A stretch of 64,000 bases of DNA, from contig OZ242004.1 in NCBI GenBank assembly GCA_965204685.1, positions 1,860,001-1,924,000 of the forward strand, given 5' to 3'. Both the position numbers and the translations under genes were made by a program. Positions 48,759-58,754 of this stretch are shown in pieces. The notes beneath the pieces are model-generated. The model had not been told where the DNA came from. It made no database searches and saw only the letters and a program-made list of their open reading frames with translations. This stretch comes from Bin87 sp965204685. Lineage in GTDB: Bacteria > Chloroflexota > Dehalococcoidia > Lucifugimonadales > UBA3495. Numbering within the stretch: position 1 is the first letter of the stretch; each line of letters begins with the position of its first letter.

Positions 48759-51700
48759 TTACCGGCTCAGCATCTTGCGCAGCATCCCGGTCGGGACGCG
48801 CCAGAGATATTTGGGGCCAATGAATGAACTGCCCCTGGTGCGCCGCTGGTACGAGACAGGAACTTCCCGCATCCGCATCCCCTTCTTCAGGAGATCGAGG
48901 GTCAACACCTGGGCATAGTTGTAGTCGTGGATGATCTCGGCGCACTCCAGCGCCCGGCGGGAGAAGGCCCGGAACCCGGTCTGTCCGTCGGTGATGCGCC
49001 GGCCGGCCGCCAGGTTGAGCGCCGCCGTGAACGCGATATTCCCGATGCGCCGGAACGCCCGCTGGTCCGGCCGTTTATTGAGATAGCGTGAGCCCAGCAC
49101 ATAATCAGCTTCTCCGGCCTCAATGGGCGCGAGGAGGTCGGGTATCTGCTCCGGCGGGTACTCACCGTCCGCGTCGACGTACACCGCCGCCCGGGCGTCC
49201 AGCTCGTTGGCCGCAGCCAGGCCGGTGCGCAGGGCGGCGCCCAGGCCCCGGTTGCGCTGGTGTGATACCACCACGTCGGCGCCGTGCCGGCGGGCGATCT
49301 CCGCCGTGCCGTCGGTGGACCCATCGTCCACCACGATCACCTTGAGGTCTGGTCGTTGCTGGCGGGGTATTCGGGCCAGCGTGGACGGCAGGTTCTCCGC
49401 CTCGTTGTACGCAGGGATGATCACGGCGACGGGGCGGGACGATTCATCCGCGTCGGGGATACCGAGCACCTGTCCCACGGACTGGGCCGGCGGGTCAACT
49501 CCCAGGTAGTAGGCGATGGTGGCGGTAACGTCCATCACGGAACGCGGCTCGTCCACCTCGCCCTGTATTTCCATTCCCTCTCCCCACATGATGCAGGGGA
49601 CGTACCGCTCCGTTGGACCCATGTGGCCGTGTCCGCCGATGCCGATGCCCTGGCCGTGGTCGACGGTAATCACCACCGTCGCCCCTTCCAGGTACCCGAC
49701 CGAGTCGCACCACCCCAGAAAATCTTCAATATGTCGGTCGCTGTCCTCGATCTTGGCCAGGTATTCGGAGTTGTAGCTGCCCCGGGCGTGGCCGGTCTGG
49801 TCAACACTCAGCAGTTGCAGGATGAGCAGATCCGGGTCATACCGCTCCACTACCGCCTTGGCCCTTGCTTTCAGCGCGTCGTCGATTTCGTCGTTGTTGG
49901 TGACGGCGGTGACGGTTTCAACGTCGGTCTCGCCAAAGGCGTCCACCAGGTGAGCGATGCCCACCAGCTTGCCGGTCAATCCTCCGGTCCTTAGCGCGTC
50001 GAATATCGACTCGCACTTGATGCCCAGGCTGGGCACGAAGTTGCTGGACATCCCGTGGACGCGGGGCGGCGCGCCGGTGAACATGGAACTGAACCCGGTC
50101 ACGGTGCGGGCCGGGTACACGGTGGACGTATCTACGTAGTCCACCCCCTCGCGCCGCAGCTTGTCGATGAACGGGGTGTCGGCCTCCTCCAGCCGGTCGA
50201 ACCGGCACCCGTCAATGACGATGGTGATGAACCGGCGGGAGATGCGCCGGCCGGGAACGGCTCGCAATCGCGTCGGCGCCAGCGACGGGGCGGGAGGCCA
50301 GGTGAAGAACCACTGGTGCAGCAGCAGGGCGGTTATCGCGATGCCCAGGGCGAATCCTTCCACCGCCGCGAACGTCCACACTGAAGGTTGGTCCACCAGC
50401 ATCTGGAAAGCGAGCACCAGGATCGCCAGTTTGGGAATCTGCTCGAGGAAATTGCCGCTGGTGGGGTCCGGGTTCTCCAGCACCAGCTGCCAGAAGCGGG
50501 TGAAGTTGAACCACGACGTTCCGATGCGCAGGTGGTAGTAGATCGTGCCCCACAGCACGATGGTGAAGGTGAGATACGCGCCGAGGATGAGGGCTATCGC
50601 CACGACGTCAAAGAACCGGAACGCTGCCAGAAACACTCCGAGATATGCCCATAGCGCTATCCGCAATTTCAACGGGAAATCGAAACGGTAAAAGACGATT
50701 AACATGGGGACCAGTGCCAACAAGGCAAGGCCGGCCCGGACCCAGTAGCCGCCGTCAGTGAGGTGGGGGATGCTCAGCAGTGCCAATATCCCCAGGGTGA
50801 ACACCGGGGTGAAGGGTTTGCCCTCGTTGAGCACGTTCCAGGCGCGGGCCGCGAAGATCTCAAACCGCGAGGCGTGCTTGTCGCCCTCGGCGGAGCCCCG
50901 CAATGCGCCCAGACCCCATGCGGGAAGCAGGTCCCGTACCGCAACCAGCGTGAAAGCGGCGGCGAAGGTGTAGGAATAGGCAAACTTGAGGCCGTGGGTC
51001 AGCACCGCCACGGCGAGACCCTGCTCCCACGGCGCCCCCAGAGAATAGAGAGCGCCGGTCATGGTGGCCTCATAAACGCCGATGCCCCCGGGAGTCACGT
51101 GGAAAACCTGGAACAGGATGATAAAGGCGGTTACGGCGATGGCCGCGGAAAGTGAGATGTCGGCGCCGAGCGCCTGGGCCGCCACCAGCAACACCGCCGC
51201 TTCCAGGATCCAACTGGGCAGCGTCCACAGCGCGGCCTTGGCGATGCGGCCGGCGGACATCGCAGCCAATTCCGCCCGCAGGTGTTGCAGCCGGGAGTGG
51301 ACGGGTTTGGGAACGAACCTGTCCAGAGCCAGGAAACGAAGCAGGAACAGCGCCGCAGTCGCGCCAAGAATGACTGCAACCGGCAGAGCGAGGCTTTGCA
51401 ACCACAATATCCGCCCCGCTGGCAATGACAGGAGCAACCCACCGGCTGCCGCAATGACGATCAGGGAGGCGAAATCCAGTAGCCGGGCCATTGCGGTGGA
51501 TCCGGCTGCCTCAGACAGTGGAACGCCGCGCCGCCTCGCTCAGTTTGAACGGCAGCAGGTGGTTGGCCAGCAGCGCCGCTTGCAGGTAAGTGAACAATCC
51601 GAAGACGCCGGCGCCGGTAGTCATGAGCTGACGCCAGGCGACGGCCCGCAACAGGAACGCGCCCGTATAACTGACCACCAGCAAGCCGAGCAGTTCCGGC

Positions 51701-51912
51701 CGGCCCGCGAGGACCCGCAGCGCGTCCAGCATCTGGCTCCAGTCGGCGAGCCACCACACCAGCAGACCGACCGCGACGGTGAGCGGCAATCCGATACCGA
51801 AACGCAGCCCGACGCTTCGACCGGAAGCGCCAAGCAGCGGACCGGAGCCGGCGCGAATCGATTCAGCCCCGCCTTCGCCCTGGTTTGGTCGGTAGGATTC
51901 CCGCATCGTCAT
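48759..51912 (-). pseudogene. Flippase-like TM domain + phosphodiesterase + glycosyltransferase 2 fusion, frameshifted near the start
   Basis: A fusion of over 1000 residues. N-terminal part (51912 to about 51515): LPG-synthase-TM/flippase-like helices ending LANHLLPFKLSEAAR. The frame then changes; the other frame resumes GVPLSEAAGSTAMARLLDF and runs to 48759, so roughly 20 bases seem to be missing. It continues with the flippase helices, a second group of helices, an alkaline-phosphatase/NPP-like domain (VIDGCRFDRLEEADTPFID, nucleophile Thr in YPARTVTGFSSMFTG, metal residues in SVDQTGHARG and TVDHGQGIGIGGHGHMG) and a C-terminal GT2 domain (AVIIPAYNEAENLPSTL, VVDDGSTDGT, YVDADGEYPPEQ, LGSRY). 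The combination suggests envelope glycolipid handling. Domain calls are firm, the joint function is inferred. Confidence 0.78.
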
Positions 51913-52622
51913 GGTCTGGCAGGCCCTTTTTGGATCCAAATTCGAAGAATTCCAATCGCTCGTTTCGCAATCAATGCGGCCTTGCCGGGAGGAGGGATCC
52001 GACAAGGCCGGGCGCCTGGGAGGGGCGAATTACCGGAGGATCACTGCCGCTATAGCAACCCACCGATGTTTTTCTTTTTTTACTGCCACCAAGGGTTGGA
52101 ATGTGTACATGGCGCGGTTAAATTAGTGTCCATTAAAACTTTTGTCAATACCATACGCAGTCCAATTTTCGGTGTCCCTTTTGACCCTGGTGCCAGCGTA
52201 CGCTCCGACCACGTCGCGCCGGTCCGCACCCTGATTTTGAACACCGACCGGTTTCCGTGCGATCAAGCTGATTGTCAGGCCGTGCGCGTACGGATTTAGT
52301 CGGGTTCAGTGGGGTCCGTTCCATCCGCACACGTAGACCGGCAGGGCTCCCGGAAACACCGGGTTGAACCAGGCAACCGGCCGTGAGAGGATCGGTTCGT
52401 GCTCTCCGGGTTTGGGTTTTAGGTATACGACCGGCTGAACCCGGGTCAATATGGACGATAAATGCCTTCATGCGTTGCCAGGTAATTTTACGGATGGCTC
52501 TCTTGACACATAGAATTATGGTATGCACAATGTCGGATGTCGTTGATGTGATCGAATGATTTCGTAGCAACGGTTTTTCGGTAAGACGGTGAACATTCAG
52601 AACAATTTGGGGGAAGATCCAA
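51913..52622. other. Divergent intergenic region
   Basis: About 700 bases between the flippase fusion (leftward) and the imelysin cluster (rightward). It is less GC-rich than the genes, with a run of T around 52072-52081. No convincing gene is open on either strand. It contains the promoter candidate listed next. I looked for a Fur- or DtxR-type palindrome and saw none that was clear. Confidence 0.5.
52503..52531 (+). promoter_or_regulatory. Candidate sigma-70-type promoter of the imelysin cluster
   Basis: TTGACA (52503-52508), 17 bases, then CACAAT (52526-52531), four of six matches to the -10 consensus. It lies 91 bases before the imelysin start, the only good -35 box in the region. Confidence 0.4.
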
Positions 52623-53846
52623 ATGCAACGAAAATGGCAACGCACTCTGATCGTGGTACCGGGTTTGGCGCTGTGTCTCGCGCTGGCGGCAGTGGCCTGT
52701 GCGAGTGAACCTCCCCCGCCTCCCGCAGCGCCGCCGGCCGCTTTGATGGAAGAACCCGAGGTAGATGTCGACGCTCTCAAGGGCGAAGTGGTGGCTCACT
52801 ACGCCGTCGGCGTACACGCCCTCTATTCCCAGAGCCTGGCGTCGGCCAGAATCATGGATACCGCCATCGACGCCTTCCTGGCGGACCCGAACCCGGCCAG
52901 CCTGGAAGCGGCCAAACGCGCGTGGCTCCGCGCCCGGGACGACTACGGCCCCACCGAGGTGTTCCGGTTCTACGGTGGCCCCATCGACAACGAAGAAGAC
53001 GGCCCGGAGGGCCTGATCAACGCCTGGCCCATGGACGAGTCCTACATCGACTACGTGGAGGGCAACCCCACGGCCGGCATCATCAATATGCCCGACGAAT
53101 ATCCCACCATCGACGCTGACCTCATCATCTCGCTGAATGAAGAAGGCGGGGAGCAAAACGTCTCCACCGGCTGGCACGCCATCGAGTTCCTGCTCTGGGG
53201 GCAGGACCTGAACGACGGCGGCCCCGGCGCCCGTCCCGTGGCGGACTACACCACCAACGACAACGCCCACCGGCGCGGCCAGTACCTTGCGGTGGCCTCG
53301 GACACCCTGATCGGCCACCTCCAGGACATGGTGGACGCTTGGGCGCCCGGCGCCGACAACTACCGGGCGGAGTTCCTGGCCAAGCCGGCCGACGACGCCC
53401 TGGTGGACATCATCACCGGCGCCGGCGCCCTCAGCAAGGGCGAACTGGCCGGGGAGCGGATGTTTGTCGCCTACTCCGAGCGTTCCCAGGAGGACGAGCA
53501 TTCGTGCTTCTCCGACAACACCGTGGCCGACATCGTGGGCAACGCCATCGGGGTGCGCATGGTGCTCACCGGCGACTACGGCGTGGTGTCCGGTCCCGGC
53601 ATCATCGACCTGTTCGCCGCCGACAACGAGGCGTTGGCCGACCGCCTGGCCGGCGAGACCGCCATGGCGGTGACCATGGCCCGCAACATCCCGGACCCAT
53701 TCGACCAGCATCTGACCGACGCCGCGCCGGACAGCGCTTTCGGCCGGTCCCAGGTGCTGAGCACCATCGAGGCGCTGGAGAAGCAGGCCGACACGATAGT
53801 TGAAGGCGCCGCGGCGTTCGGCTTCACCATCAACACCTCGGTGTAG
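52623..53846 (+). CDS. Imelysin-family (M75/IrpA) iron-regulated lipoprotein
   Basis: A 407-residue surface lipoprotein with lipobox LAAVAC (Cys26) and a short Pro-rich linker. The family signature GxHxxE is GWHAIEFLLWG (about residue 186), which sits in the first of two four-helix bundles; DDYGPTEVFRFYGGPIDNEEDGPEGLINAWPMDESYIDYVEG and the second-half HSCFSDNTVADIVGNAIG follow as expected. Imelysins are induced by iron starvation and related to the EfeO M75 domain; peptidase activity has not been shown for them. It starts a three-gene operon with the di-haem protein (15 bases downstream) and a second imelysin. Confidence 0.9.
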   Translation: MQRKWQRTLIVVPGLALCLALAAVACASEPPPPPAAPPAALMEEPEVDVDALKGEVVAHYAVGVHALYSQSLASARIMDTAIDAFLADPNPASLEAAKRAWLRARDDYGPTEVFRFYGGPIDNEEDGPEGLINAWPMDESYIDYVEGNPTAGIINMPDEYPTIDADLIISLNEEGGEQNVSTGWHAIEFLLWGQDLNDGGPGARPVADYTTNDNAHRRGQYLAVASDTLIGHLQDMVDAWAPGADNYRAEFLAKPADDALVDIITGAGALSKGELAGERMFVAYSERSQEDEHSCFSDNTVADIVGNAIGVRMVLTGDYGVVSGPGIIDLFAADNEALADRLAGETAMAVTMARNIPDPFDQHLTDAAPDSAFGRSQVLSTIEALEKQADTIVEGAAAFGFTINTSV

Positions 53847-53861
53847 TTCTGGCCGTCGCCG

Positions 53862-55319
53862 ATGCTCACTGGCCGTACTGCCAGCATTCGCAAGGCCGGA
53901 CTGCTGCGGTACTGCCTTGCGATCATCCTGGGCCTGGCCGCGATTGCCGTGCTGGCCTGGTTCCTTGTCCGCGAGGCTCGATCCGAGCCCAGCGACGCCG
54001 AGATTGCCGCGCTGCTGCAAGCGCGCCCGGGCGGCGCCACCACCATCGTCACCACCAACCGCAACTCCTTCGGGCTGGCCGCGCCCAACCTGACCAACGC
54101 CGAACGTCGTGTCTTTGAGGTGGGCGACAGCTTCTTCACCCAGAACTGGGTGACCGCGCCGGCGTCCACCGCGGCCAGGGATGGGTTGGGGCCGACGTTC
54201 AACGCCCAGTCCTGCTCGTCTTGCCATACGCTGGACGGACGCGCCCAGCCGCCGGCCGATGCCGATGACCCGGAGCGGGGCCTGCTCTTCCGGCTCAGCA
54301 TCCCCGGAACGGACCCCACCACGGACGGGCCGCTGCCCGACCCGGTGTACGGCGGCCAGCTCCAGGACCGGGGGATACTCACCGTGCCACCCGAGGGGAG
54401 ATTCCTGATCACTTATCGGGAGGTGCCGGGAACCTACGAGGACGGCACACCCTACACCCTAGTGCAGCCCGATTATTCATTCTCTGATCTGGCCTTCGGC
54501 CCAATGCACCCGGACGTCATGATCTCGCCGCGCATCGCCCCGTCGGTGTTCGGCATGGGCTTGCTGGAAGCCATACCGGAGGCTGCTATCCTCGCGCTTG
54601 CTGACCCTGACGATGCCGACGGTGACGGCATATCCGGCCGCGCCAACATGGTTTGGAGCGTCCGCGATGAGAATGCGCGGCTCGGCCGCTTCGGCTGGAA
54701 GGCCAACGTGCCCACGGTGGAGCAGCAGATCGCCGGAGCGTTCCACGGCGACATCGGCATCACCTCGCCGTTGTTCTCCGCAGAAAACTGCCCCGCCGGC
54801 CAGGCAGACTGCCAATCGGTACCCAACGGAGGTTCGCCGGAGATCGGCGAGGAGCGGCTGGGCAAGGTGGTGTTCTACCAGCAGACGCTCGCGGTTCCGG
54901 CCATGCGGGACGCTGACGATCCGCAGGTCCGTCAGGGCGCCGGGCTCTTCCTGAAAGCCGGTTGCGCTGCCTGCCACACCCCCAGCCACACCACGGGAGA
55001 TCACCCGGTGCACGCCGTGACCGGACAGGTGATATTCCCCTACACTGACCTGCTGCTGCACGATATGGGCGAGGGGTTGGCCGACGGCCGGCCGGACTTC
55101 CTGGCCGACGGGCAGGAATGGCGCACGCCGCCGCTTTGGGGCATCGGGTTGATCGAGAACGTGAACAACCACACTCGTCTGCTCCACGATGGGCGCGCCC
55201 GCAACGTCGCGGAGGCCATCCTCTGGCACGACGGCGAGGGTCTCGCCGCGCGGGAGGAGTTCCGCAAGATGTCGCGTCAAGAACGCGAGGCGCTGCTGCG
55301 TTTCCTGGAATCGTTGTAA
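53862..55319 (+). CDS. Di-haem cytochrome c-type oxidoreductase (DUF1111)
   Basis: A 485-residue exported protein with an uncleaved or signal-anchor helix (LLRYCLAIILGLAAIAVLAWFLV). Two haem-c sites, CSSCH (about residue 123) and CAACH (about 369), are far apart as in the DUF1111/thiol-oxidoreductase-like peroxidase relatives. Other blocks: GDSFFTQNWVTAPASTAARDGLGPTFNAQSCSSCH, SGRANMVWSVRDENARLGRFGWKANVPTVEQQIAGAFHGDIGITS, LLLHDMGEGLADGRPDF and TPPLWGIGLI. Imelysin plus DUF1111 plus imelysin is a recurrent iron-uptake cluster in bacteria. The stop overlaps the next start (TAATG). Confidence 0.9.
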   Translation: MLTGRTASIRKAGLLRYCLAIILGLAAIAVLAWFLVREARSEPSDAEIAALLQARPGGATTIVTTNRNSFGLAAPNLTNAERRVFEVGDSFFTQNWVTAPASTAARDGLGPTFNAQSCSSCHTLDGRAQPPADADDPERGLLFRLSIPGTDPTTDGPLPDPVYGGQLQDRGILTVPPEGRFLITYREVPGTYEDGTPYTLVQPDYSFSDLAFGPMHPDVMISPRIAPSVFGMGLLEAIPEAAILALADPDDADGDGISGRANMVWSVRDENARLGRFGWKANVPTVEQQIAGAFHGDIGITSPLFSAENCPAGQADCQSVPNGGSPEIGEERLGKVVFYQQTLAVPAMRDADDPQVRQGAGLFLKAGCAACHTPSHTTGDHPVHAVTGQVIFPYTDLLLHDMGEGLADGRPDFLADGQEWRTPPLWGIGLIENVNNHTRLLHDGRARNVAEAILWHDGEGLAAREEFRKMSRQEREALLRFLESL

Positions 55320-56416
55320 TGCGGCCACGAAGCGCATTCCTGCTGCCGATGCTTGGGCTGGCCCTGCTGCTGGGCGTGGCCTGCGCCAGTGCAGCTCCAC
55401 CATCACGGCAGGATGTCCTCGCCAGCTTGAGCGATGATTTGATTGTTCTGCGCTTCCACACGGTGGCTGCCGAGACTAGGCAACTGAACGACGCCCTGCA
55501 TTCCTTGTGCGCCGATCCCAACGGTGAGAAGCTGGCTGCGGCGCGAACCGCGTGGCGCGATGCCCGCACTCCGTGGATGCGGTCGCAATCGATGTGGTTC
55601 GGGCCGGTTATGGACCGTCGATCCCGCACCTTGGTGGACTGGTCGCCCATCGACCCGGAGCGCATCGAATCCACGCTGGCCAAGAGGGAATCCGTTTCGG
55701 CCGACGATGTACGCGAGTTCTTCGGATCGACACAACGGGGCCTAGGAGCCATCGAGTACGTGATCTTTGGTGCAGACTCGGCGGCGCTGGCATCCCTGGA
55801 CGATCCCGGCGGGATACGCTGCCAATACCTGGCGGCCCTGGGCGACGTGGTGGCGGAAGAGATGGCCGCCGTCCTAGCCGACTGGACGGGGGACGGCTCG
55901 AACGGCGGCTACGCCGGCTATTTCAAGGGCACGGCGGGCGTTGCCCTCGTTGAACAGCAGGCCATTGACGAGGTGGTGCGAACCTCGGTATTCATGACCC
56001 GCAGCATCGCCGATATGAAGCTGGGCAAGGCGCTGGGCTCCGATGGCGGCAATCGGGACCCGTCGGCAATACCCGGCGCCGGCGGCAACAACGCCGTCGC
56101 TGACCTGCGCAACCAGGTCCTGGGGATGCAGGACACGTACCTGGGAGCCGGAACTGACGGTGCCCTGGGCATCAGCGCGCTGGTTCGCGGCGCGTCCGAG
56201 GAAGCAGATGAACGGATGCGCGGACACTTTACCGTTGCGCTGGCGGCAATCGACAGGTTGCAGGAACCCCTGCAAACCACGGTCCTGTCGGAGCCCGAGC
56301 CGGCGCGCCAGGCTCACCGGCGGATGCAGGAGTTGCAGCGGGCCCTGAACACCGAGGTGGTCAGCCTGCTGGGAGTGACGGTGGGGTTCGCCGACACCGA
56401 CGGCGACGGCGGTTAG
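55319..56416 (+). CDS. Second imelysin-family lipoprotein, variant signature
   Basis: A 365-residue lipoprotein: signal with lipobox LLGVAC, then RQDVLASLSDDLIVLRFHTVAAETRQLNDALHSLC, WRDARTPWMRSQSMWFGPVMDRR and VRGASEEADERMRGHFTVALAAIDRL. The position of GxHxxE reads GLGAIEYVIFG, so the His is replaced by Gly while the Glu remains; the first imelysin in the operon has the intact GWHAIE. The ATG overlaps the stop of the di-haem gene, giving translational coupling. Its 3' end overlaps the convergent HTTM gene by four bases. A partner or substrate-presenting role for the first imelysin is possible. Confidence 0.87.
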   Translation: MRPRSAFLLPMLGLALLLGVACASAAPPSRQDVLASLSDDLIVLRFHTVAAETRQLNDALHSLCADPNGEKLAAARTAWRDARTPWMRSQSMWFGPVMDRRSRTLVDWSPIDPERIESTLAKRESVSADDVREFFGSTQRGLGAIEYVIFGADSAALASLDDPGGIRCQYLAALGDVVAEEMAAVLADWTGDGSNGGYAGYFKGTAGVALVEQQAIDEVVRTSVFMTRSIADMKLGKALGSDGGNRDPSAIPGAGGNNAVADLRNQVLGMQDTYLGAGTDGALGISALVRGASEEADERMRGHFTVALAAIDRLQEPLQTTVLSEPEPARQAHRRMQELQRALNTEVVSLLGVTVGFADTDGDGG

Positions 56417-57780
56417 CGCCTGCCCTCGTCAAGCTTATTTTCAGCCGTAGCCGCATCGGGCTTGTAAGGGAGGACCCACGCTTTTGGCGACAAGCCGGGC
56501 CGGGCTGATGGCAGGTCCACGTCGGGATCAATCAGCCGCGCGTTGGGCCGGCCGTTGAAGGCGACGAAGGCATCAGCGTTCACGACCACATCCCCATACC
56601 CGCGTTCTGCGAAATCCCCGGCGATTATGCCCGCGGTCTGCTGGATCATGTCGGGTTGGAACGACATGCGTTCGACCTGCAGCGGGGTGAGATACTCTCC
56701 CGGATTGACCAGCCAGGATTGGCCGGTGGCGGGGTCGCGCACGCGGTACTGCACGAAGCCGACCTTTTCCGAAAGCATCACCCGCCAGGCGAAGCGGTAG
56801 CCCTCCTCGTTCCAGCGCACGTTTCCCGGATAGGCGAAATGGCGCAGGGGCAGCGCCAACTGGATCGCGGCGAACAGCGCCAACGCCGCCAGGACCGCAT
56901 TGGCACGCCAGGGTCGACTGGCGGAAAGTTGCATCCCGTCGTCGGGACGACGGGCAGGAATCCGAAGGAACCCTAATAGCCGGCGCGGCCACTCGGGCTC
57001 GAAGAACACCAGCGACACCCCGATCATCAACCACGGAAATACGCCAAGCTGCGGGAACAAAACCCAGGTGGCCAGGTGGAATGCGACCAGCGTGGCATAG
57101 GCGAAGGGTCGGGTGCGTCGCCACAACAGCGCGGGCACGATTGCCAGGTCGAACGTGGCGCCGCCCCAACTCATGACGTAGGCGACCCACGTTTCCTGGA
57201 GTATCGGGCCGAACAGCGGCAGGTTCCCGTGCTGGTAGAGCCAGATGCGCATGGGCAGCGCGTGGAACAGCCAGTCGGGGTTGAGCTTGGCTAGGCCGGC
57301 GAACACGTACACAATGCCGATCTGCGCGCGCAGCGCCCAGATGGCCCATAGTGGCGCTGATCCCCGTCGCAAGGGTAGGACGGCCAGTAGCAGGCTCACC
57401 AGGCTCATCAGGTAATAGTGGTTCAGGTAGGTGGTGCGGTCGATCAGTTCGACATAGGTGAAACCGATGCAGAACAGCGCGGCGCAAAGCCGTGGCCGAT
57501 AGCCCGCTGCGATTCCGAGGCTCAGCAGACCCAGCGCGATGAAGTGCGCGTGCATCCCCCAGCCCGGCCAGGGCCGTACCCAACCGAACCCCAGGTAGGT
57601 GAAGTGGTGGTCCGGCTCCACGTACAGCGGGCCGATCCATCCGTGGGCGAAAAAGCGGGCCACGACGAGGACGCCGAGCAGCCCGAAGATGGCGCGGAAC
57701 GCCGCGATTGATGCGCCGTCAACCTGTGCACTCGCCAACCCTTTGCGGAAACTAACCCAGCCAGCCGGATGGATTTTCAT
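56413..57780 (-). CDS. HTTM-domain (vitamin-K-dependent carboxylase-like) membrane protein
   Basis: A 455-residue polytopic protein. The HTTM hallmark is seen in AFRAIFGLLGVLVVARFF, FIALGLLSLGIAAGYRPRL, TYLNHYYLMSLVSLLLAVLP, IGIVYVFAGLAKLNPDWL and WGGATFDLAIVPALLWRRTRPFAY. The C-terminal region (WRVMLSEKVGFVQYRVRDP, YLTPLQVERMSFQPDMIQQTAGI, VVNADAFVAFNGRPNARLIDPDVDL) is the soluble part found in bacterial gamma-carboxylase-like proteins. Bacterial homologues lack a proven carboxylation reaction. HTTM genes often accompany imelysin/DUF1111 clusters; here it faces that cluster. Confidence 0.85.
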   Translation of the reverse strand: MKIHPAGWVSFRKGLASAQVDGASIAAFRAIFGLLGVLVVARFFAHGWIGPLYVEPDHHFTYLGFGWVRPWPGWGMHAHFIALGLLSLGIAAGYRPRLCAALFCIGFTYVELIDRTTYLNHYYLMSLVSLLLAVLPLRRGSAPLWAIWALRAQIGIVYVFAGLAKLNPDWLFHALPMRIWLYQHGNLPLFGPILQETWVAYVMSWGGATFDLAIVPALLWRRTRPFAYATLVAFHLATWVLFPQLGVFPWLMIGVSLVFFEPEWPRRLLGFLRIPARRPDDGMQLSASRPWRANAVLAALALFAAIQLALPLRHFAYPGNVRWNEEGYRFAWRVMLSEKVGFVQYRVRDPATGQSWLVNPGEYLTPLQVERMSFQPDMIQQTAGIIAGDFAERGYGDVVVNADAFVAFNGRPNARLIDPDVDLPSARPGLSPKAWVLPYKPDAATAENKLDEGRR

Positions 57781-57938
57781 GGTCAGCCTGAACCGGAAAT
57801 GGACGTTATCGGGTCAACATTCAGGTTCGTCAGGACGAACGACGATCTGCCGCGCCGCGTCGTAACCGATGGATACCCGGTCCCACCGGCACGTCAGTTG
57901 CGTCACCCGCCGGGGCCGGGCGTCAGCGGCAAAAGAAA

Positions 57939-58012
57939 TGGCTGGGGATACAGGATTCGAACCTGTGATACCTGATCCAGAGTCAGGCGTCTTACCACTA
58001 GACTAATCCCCA
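57939..58012 (-). tRNA. tRNA-Gln (CTG)
   Basis: Minus strand. Acceptor TGGGGAT/ATCCCCA, discriminator G, encoded CCA. Anticodon stem CCTGA/TCAGG with loop CTCTGGA giving anticodon CTG; T-arm CAGGTTCGAATCCTG. It reads CAG. The rest of 57781-58128 shows nothing further. Confidence 0.93.
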
Positions 58013-58128
58013 GCGTGCCAACAATTTTAGCAGGGGATGGGCGCGTTTTTCAACGCGGAGCCAGCCGGTGGGATGGTCACGGTGACCGATGATAGAATCA
58101 GTCCATATCAACGCATGGGAGAACACGG

Positions 58129-58506
58129 ATGTCGATGTTCAAGGTGGATGTAGGAGTTGGCAATCTGAACGGCGGCGACCTGGCGCCGGTGCAGCCGGTG
58201 GTGGACACCGGAGCAGCGCATTCGATGTTGCCGGAGTCGCTGATGTCCCAGCTCCGAATCGACCCACAGCAGCAGCTGGGGTTCATTCTGGCCGACGGGA
58301 TCCGGGTTAGGTACGGCTACGGATTCGCCCGTTTCAGAATTGGCGATTACGAGCGCCCCTGTCCCGTCATATTCGGCCCTGATGACAACTACCTGCTTGG
58401 CGCGTCGACTCTGGAAGCTTTCAACCTGGTGGTGGACCCGGTGGGAGAGCGGCTTGCTCCGGCCCAGTGGCTTTCGCTGGGTTGGGGCGGGCCTCTCGAA
58501 AATTAA
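58129..58506 (+). CDS. Retropepsin-like aspartic protease
   Basis: A 125-residue clan AA protease. The catalytic block is VVDTGAAHSMLPESL (Asp at about residue 26), with ADGIRVRYGYGFARFRIG and a closing LLGASTLEAFNLVVDPVGERL, the flap/psi-loop pattern. The active enzyme would be a dimer like retroviral proteases. No signal peptide is present, so it should be cytoplasmic. Similar short proteins are common in cyanobacteria and Chloroflexota, with unknown substrates. The GGGAGA upstream is a modest ribosome-binding site; an ATG two codons later is equally possible. Confidence 0.82.
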   Translation: MSMFKVDVGVGNLNGGDLAPVQPVVDTGAAHSMLPESLMSQLRIDPQQQLGFILADGIRVRYGYGFARFRIGDYERPCPVIFGPDDNYLLGASTLEAFNLVVDPVGERLAPAQWLSLGWGGPLEN

Positions 58507-58620
58507 TTGTCGGTTTGGGTCTGTTTCGGCAGGCTGCGCCATCCGCTTTTCATCTTGGCGTGATTGACACCAAACGGCGTTGTTGGTAGCCTGAATCTGC
58601 GTTCCGGCGCACCATGGCTT

Positions 58621-58696
58621 GGCCCGCTAGCTCAACTGGCAGAGCAGCTGACTCTTAATCAGCAGGTTCTCGGTTCGACCCCGAGGCGGGTCACCA
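58621..58696 (+). tRNA. tRNA-Lys (CTT)
   Basis: Acceptor GGCCCGC/GCGGGTC with one G-U pair, encoded CCA. Anticodon stem GCTGA/TCAGC with loop CTCTTAA giving CTT; T-arm CTCGGTTCGACCCCGAG. It reads AAG. Confidence 0.94.
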
Positions 58697-58754
58697 TTTT
58701 CATTTAATCGCCCCGCAGTTCGGCTCATCCCGCCGTGGCTGCGATGGCGAACGC

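Noticed and set aside
51515..51560. TGA at the end of the first flippase segment as a selenocysteine codon
   Set aside because: The downstream homology continues in a different frame, so read-through would not restore the protein.
52488..54227. 579-codon minus-strand frame opposite the imelysin gene
   Set aside because: Antisense artefact of GC-rich third positions; the product is Gly/Val/His-rich with no fold.
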